The notes beneath the pieces were generated by a model. The model did not search any database. It saw only the letters and a program-made list of their open reading frames with translations, and was not told the origin of the DNA. The position numbers and the translations under genes are program-made. Below are positions 30,888 through 33,147 of a stretch of DNA of 33,147 nt, one piece after another. Source of the DNA: an uncultured Faecalibacterium sp. (GTDB lineage Bacteria; Bacillota; Clostridia; Oscillospirales; Ruminococcaceae); NCBI GenBank assembly GCA_934526125.1, contig CAKSZU010000018.1, forward strand, positions 1-33,147. The letters are read 5' to 3'. Each line of letters begins with the position of its first letter. The stretch's first letter is position 1.

Positions 30888-30896
30888 AGTATAACA
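30888..30896 (-). promoter_or_regulatory. Promoter -10 of the amidohydrolase gene
   Basis: Extended -10 TGTTATACT on the reverse strand (hexamer 30893-30888), 47 nt before the start codon. No clear -35. Confidence 0.5.
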
Positions 30897-30950
30897 TGTT
30901 TGCAGACCAGATAAAAGACGTTTGTCGTGTTTTTTCTTCGGCCTGCTGCA

Positions 30951-30979
30951 TTGACATTCCGATGTCGGCCGAGTACACT
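30951..30979 (+). promoter_or_regulatory. Promoter of holA
   Basis: TTGACA (30951-30956), 17-nt spacer, TACACT (30974-30979): a near-consensus sigma-A promoter 38 nt before the holA start. Confidence 0.85.
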
Positions 30980-31017
30980 GATAAAGTATGATGAGAATTC
31001 GGAAAGGAGGTGCCGCC

Positions 31018-32046
31018 ATGGCATCGGAAACCAAGCTCCGGGAGCTGGCCGGAAAAGGCTGCCCGGTCTATTATTTTTATTCCGGCGAGCGGTATCTTGT
31101 CCGGCAGGCCGTGAACGCCGCCGTGCGGGTCCTCTCGGCGGATACGGACGAGGAGGCCACCATGCTGGACGGTGCTGCCCCGGAGATCGAGCAGCTCATC
31201 ATGGCGGCGGGCACCATCTCCTTTTTCGGTACCCGGCGGGTGGTGGTGATGCCGGAGCTGGACCCCGGCGCGTACAGTGACAAGGATCTGGAAGAACTGA
31301 GCAATACCCTTTCCAGCCTGGAAAATGCCGTGGTGGTGCTGGGCAGCGTGTTTGAGCTGGAACGGAACCGGCTCAAGACCGGCAAACGCGCCCAGAAGCT
31401 GATCGCCCAGTGCCAGAAGCTGGGCTTTGCCGAGGAGCTGGCCAAGCCGAAGCCCTACGAGCTGAAGATCATGCTCATCGACCGTGCAAAGGAGCAGGAA
31501 ACCACCCTGCCCGAGGGCGCCGCCGCTGCCCTGCTGGAGCGCTGCGGTGAGGACCCGTTCCTGCTGGAAAACGAGGTGGACAAGCTCTGCGCTCTGTCGG
31601 GCTATCAGACCGTCACCACGGCCATGGTGGCCGAGATGGGGACGGTGAGCCTGGAAGCGGATGTGTTCGAGATGATCCGGATGATCACGGCCAAGAACGC
31701 GACTGGTGCCTGCAAAAAGCTGCAGACCCTGCTGCGGCTGCAGCAGGAGCCCATAGCCATCACCGCGGCCATGATCGGCAGTTATGTGGACCTGTACCGG
31801 GTCAAACTGGGAGCCTCCCGCCGGAAGAGTTACAGCACGGTGTTCAAGGACTTCGGCTACCGGGGCAGCGACTACCGGCTCAAGCGCTCGGCGGAGACGG
31901 CGTCGCACTATACGCTGAACCAGCTGGAAGCCTGCCTTCAGATCCTGCTGGATCTGGACAAAAGCCTGAAAAGCCAGCCGGTGGAGGATCAGATCCTGCT
32001 GGAAACGGCACTCTGCCGTCTGGCAATGGCGGGGAGCGGAAGATGA
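31018..32046 (+). CDS. holA: DNA polymerase III subunit delta
   Basis: A 342-residue clamp-loader subunit that opens the sliding clamp. The ATG at 31018 follows AAAGGAGGT. The N-terminal region (VYYFYSGERYLVRQAV) replaces the usual LxGe-type opening. The conserved middle (EDPFLLENEVDKLCALSG; EADVFEMIRMITAKNATGACKKLQTLL) and C-terminal collar (ALCRLAMA) are typical. The end overlaps the next gene by 4 nt (ATGA). Length is normal for Firmicutes. Confidence 0.93.
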   Translation: MASETKLRELAGKGCPVYYFYSGERYLVRQAVNAAVRVLSADTDEEATMLDGAAPEIEQLIMAAGTISFFGTRRVVVMPELDPGAYSDKDLEELSNTLSSLENAVVVLGSVFELERNRLKTGKRAQKLIAQCQKLGFAEELAKPKPYELKIMLIDRAKEQETTLPEGAAAALLERCGEDPFLLENEVDKLCALSGYQTVTTAMVAEMGTVSLEADVFEMIRMITAKNATGACKKLQTLLRLQQEPIAITAAMIGSYVDLYRVKLGASRRKSYSTVFKDFGYRGSDYRLKRSAETASHYTLNQLEACLQILLDLDKSLKSQPVEDQILLETALCRLAMAGSGR

Positions 32047-32666
32047 CAGAACGTGAAGTACTGCACACGGATCGTGTGCTGGTGGTAGAGGGCAAATACG
32101 ATGCCGCCCGTCTCTCCCACCTGACCGATGCCATGATCCTTCTGACGGACGGTTTCGGGATCTATAAGGATAAAAAGCGCCAGCAGCTCCTCAAGACGCT
32201 GGCCCGGAAGAACGGGCTGATCCTGTTCACCGATTCCGATGCGGCCGGGTTCCGCATCCGGACCTATATCACCAATCTGGTGGGGGCAGAGCATGTGGTG
32301 CAGGCCTATGTGCCCGCCATCCACGGCAAGGAAAAGCGGAAGCCCCAGCCCGGCAAGGAGGGGCTTCTGGGCGTGGAAGGCGTGGAGGACGCCATCGTCC
32401 TGCAGGCGCTGAAGGATGCGCTGGGCGATGAGATCGGCCTTGCCACGGCCCGCCCCGCAGGCCGGCAGATCACCTATACGGATCTGTATCAGTGGGGGCT
32501 CTCCGGCACCCCGGGCAGCGCAGAACGGAAATACCGGCTGCTGAATGCCCTCGGCCTGCCGCCCCGCCTCTCCAAAAAGGAGCTGGTGGAAGCGTTGAAC
32601 CGCCTGTACAGCTTTGAACAGCTCGATGCTCTGCAGGAAGAGCTTCGGGCAGAACCGGAATCCTGA
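32043..32666 (+). CDS. rnmV: Toprim-domain RNase M5-like protein
   Basis: A 207-residue protein. The Toprim domain occupies about residues 8-100, with catalytic acidic motifs VVEGKYDA (Glu) and FTDSDAAGF (Asp-x-Asp). The C-terminal half (PGKEGLLGVEGVEDAIV ... LPPRLSKKELVEALNRLYSF) matches the DUF4093 region of RNase M5, which trims 5S rRNA precursors. Translationally coupled to holA. The symbol follows the family; a divergent paralogue cannot be excluded. Confidence 0.85.
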   Translation: MTEREVLHTDRVLVVEGKYDAARLSHLTDAMILLTDGFGIYKDKKRQQLLKTLARKNGLILFTDSDAAGFRIRTYITNLVGAEHVVQAYVPAIHGKEKRKPQPGKEGLLGVEGVEDAIVLQALKDALGDEIGLATARPAGRQITYTDLYQWGLSGTPGSAERKYRLLNALGLPPRLSKKELVEALNRLYSFEQLDALQEELRAEPES

Positions 32667-32673
32667 AAATTTC

Positions 32674-32708
32674 ACAGCGCTGGGATCAGATTCCCGGCGC
32701 TGTTTTTT
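32674..32708 (+). terminator. Terminator of holA-rnmV
   Basis: ACAGCGCTGGGA pairs with TCCCGGCGCTGT (one wobble pair) and runs into six T. The stop codon of the convergent sigma-factor gene lies inside this hairpin. Confidence 0.85.
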
Positions 32709-33135
32709 CGTCCCAGCCTTTCCGCAGCAGTTCCAGCGCATGGGTCTCCAGGCGGGAAACGTAGCTCCGGCTGATCTGCATCAGCTGCGCCGTTTCCAGC
32801 TGGGTCAGTGGCGGCTGCCCGGCCAGTCCGTACCGCAGCAGGATCAGTTTGCGCTCCCGGGCGGGCAGCCCCTCGATCAGCTGCCGCAGCCGCCGGGCCT
32901 CGTCCTGCCGCTCGCAGGCGGCCTCCATGCAGAAGCCGTCCTGCAGCACGTCCGACAGCGTCAGCTCGCTGTCCTCCTTCCCGGCTTCCAGCCCCTCCTG
33001 CAGGGAGACCGTGCTCCCGCTTTTGCGCTCTTTCCGGAAAAACATCCGCAGTTCGTTTGCTATCCTCACCCCAGCGAACGCCGGATTGAGAATCGGAACC
33101 ATCCGTTTCCGGGCCGGAGCCGCCGCCTTCGTCAT
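32686..33135 (-). CDS. Sigma-70 family factor, 3' part (SigE/SigK-like), probably truncated
   Basis: 149 residues are readable from the ATG at 33135. IANELRMFFRKERKSGSTVSL corresponds to the end of region 2 of sporulation-type sigma factors. The C-terminal LPARERKLILLRYGL and QMISRSYVSRLETHALELL-like end are region 4. Members are about 235 residues, and most of region 2 (core binding and -10 recognition) is missing. A TAG lies in frame at 33147-33145 and the first 20 residues do not look like the family. Probably a broken gene or one with a frameshift near 33080-33135; the window edge prevents checking. Confidence 0.75.
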   Translation of the reverse strand: MTKAAAPARKRMVPILNPAFAGVRIANELRMFFRKERKSGSTVSLQEGLEAGKEDSELTLSDVLQDGFCMEAACERQDEARRLRQLIEGLPARERKLILLRYGLAGQPPLTQLETAQLMQISRSYVSRLETHALELLRKGWDEKTAPGI

Positions 33136-33147
33136 CCTCCGGGTCTA

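Noticed and set aside
29533..30894. A 453-codon forward frame
   Set aside because: Antisense to the amidohydrolase, whose metal-binding motifs are intact on the other strand.

Overview
The window looks like a chromosomal stretch from a gut member of the Oscillospiraceae/Ruminococcaceae, most like Faecalibacterium. This is an inference from gene content (GH112 phosphorylase, bilQRS bilirubin-reduction operon, pectin genes), strong AAGGAGG-type ribosome binding sites and fairly high GC for a Firmicute. No rRNA, tRNA, CRISPR array or transposase gene was seen.

Layout. (1) 1-4984: a carbohydrate ABC transporter (binding-protein tail, two permeases, a 63-aa membrane protein) ending in a GH112 galacto-N-biose/lacto-N-biose phosphorylase, a mucin or milk glycan uptake and phosphorolysis operon. 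(2) 4985-9700: an AT-richer stretch transcribed leftward. It holds a lipoprotein, a DUF975 membrane protein, a hypothetical protein, an XRE regulator, a doubtful small ORF, and a three-gene operon (DUF6054-like, DUF2500, DUF2007-like). It carries many hairpins and a 218-bp element with 15-bp perfect terminal inverted repeats. (3) 9820-11964: bilQ-bilR-bilS with a clean sigma-A promoter and a palindromic operator over the -35 box. (4) 12165-24342: a leftward regulator made of two complete LysR modules in one polypeptide, divergent from a nine-gene rightward operon. That operon encodes a tripartite tricarboxylate transporter (TctC, TctB, TctA), an alpha/beta hydrolase, a GH28 protein, a GH105 protein, galactarate dehydratase and a TIM-barrel isomerase/epimerase. 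This reads as uptake and intracellular breakdown of an acidic pectin-type oligosaccharide. (5) 24474-29542: a TetR regulator, an RNHCP protein, small membrane and zinc-ribbon genes, a DNA alkylation repair protein, two GNAT proteins, a rhomboid protease and a short CarD-like protein. (6) 29557-33147: an amidohydrolase, holA, an RNase M5-like gene and the 3' part of a sporulation-type sigma factor.

Most notable. First, the transporter/pectin operon with its double-LysR regulator and a cytoplasmic-looking GH28 protein that carries SLH-like repeats. Second, two copies of a 95-bp upstream element (7051-7145 reverse, 25829-25923 forward) with 10-bp inverted arms exactly 22 nt apart, each just upstream of a membrane-protein gene 18.8 kb apart. 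Third, a two-hairpin RNA-like motif found after bilS and after tctC. Several genes show broken or odd 5' ends (DUF2500, rhomboid, CarD-like, sigma factor, KTR protein), which may be real decay or sequence error.
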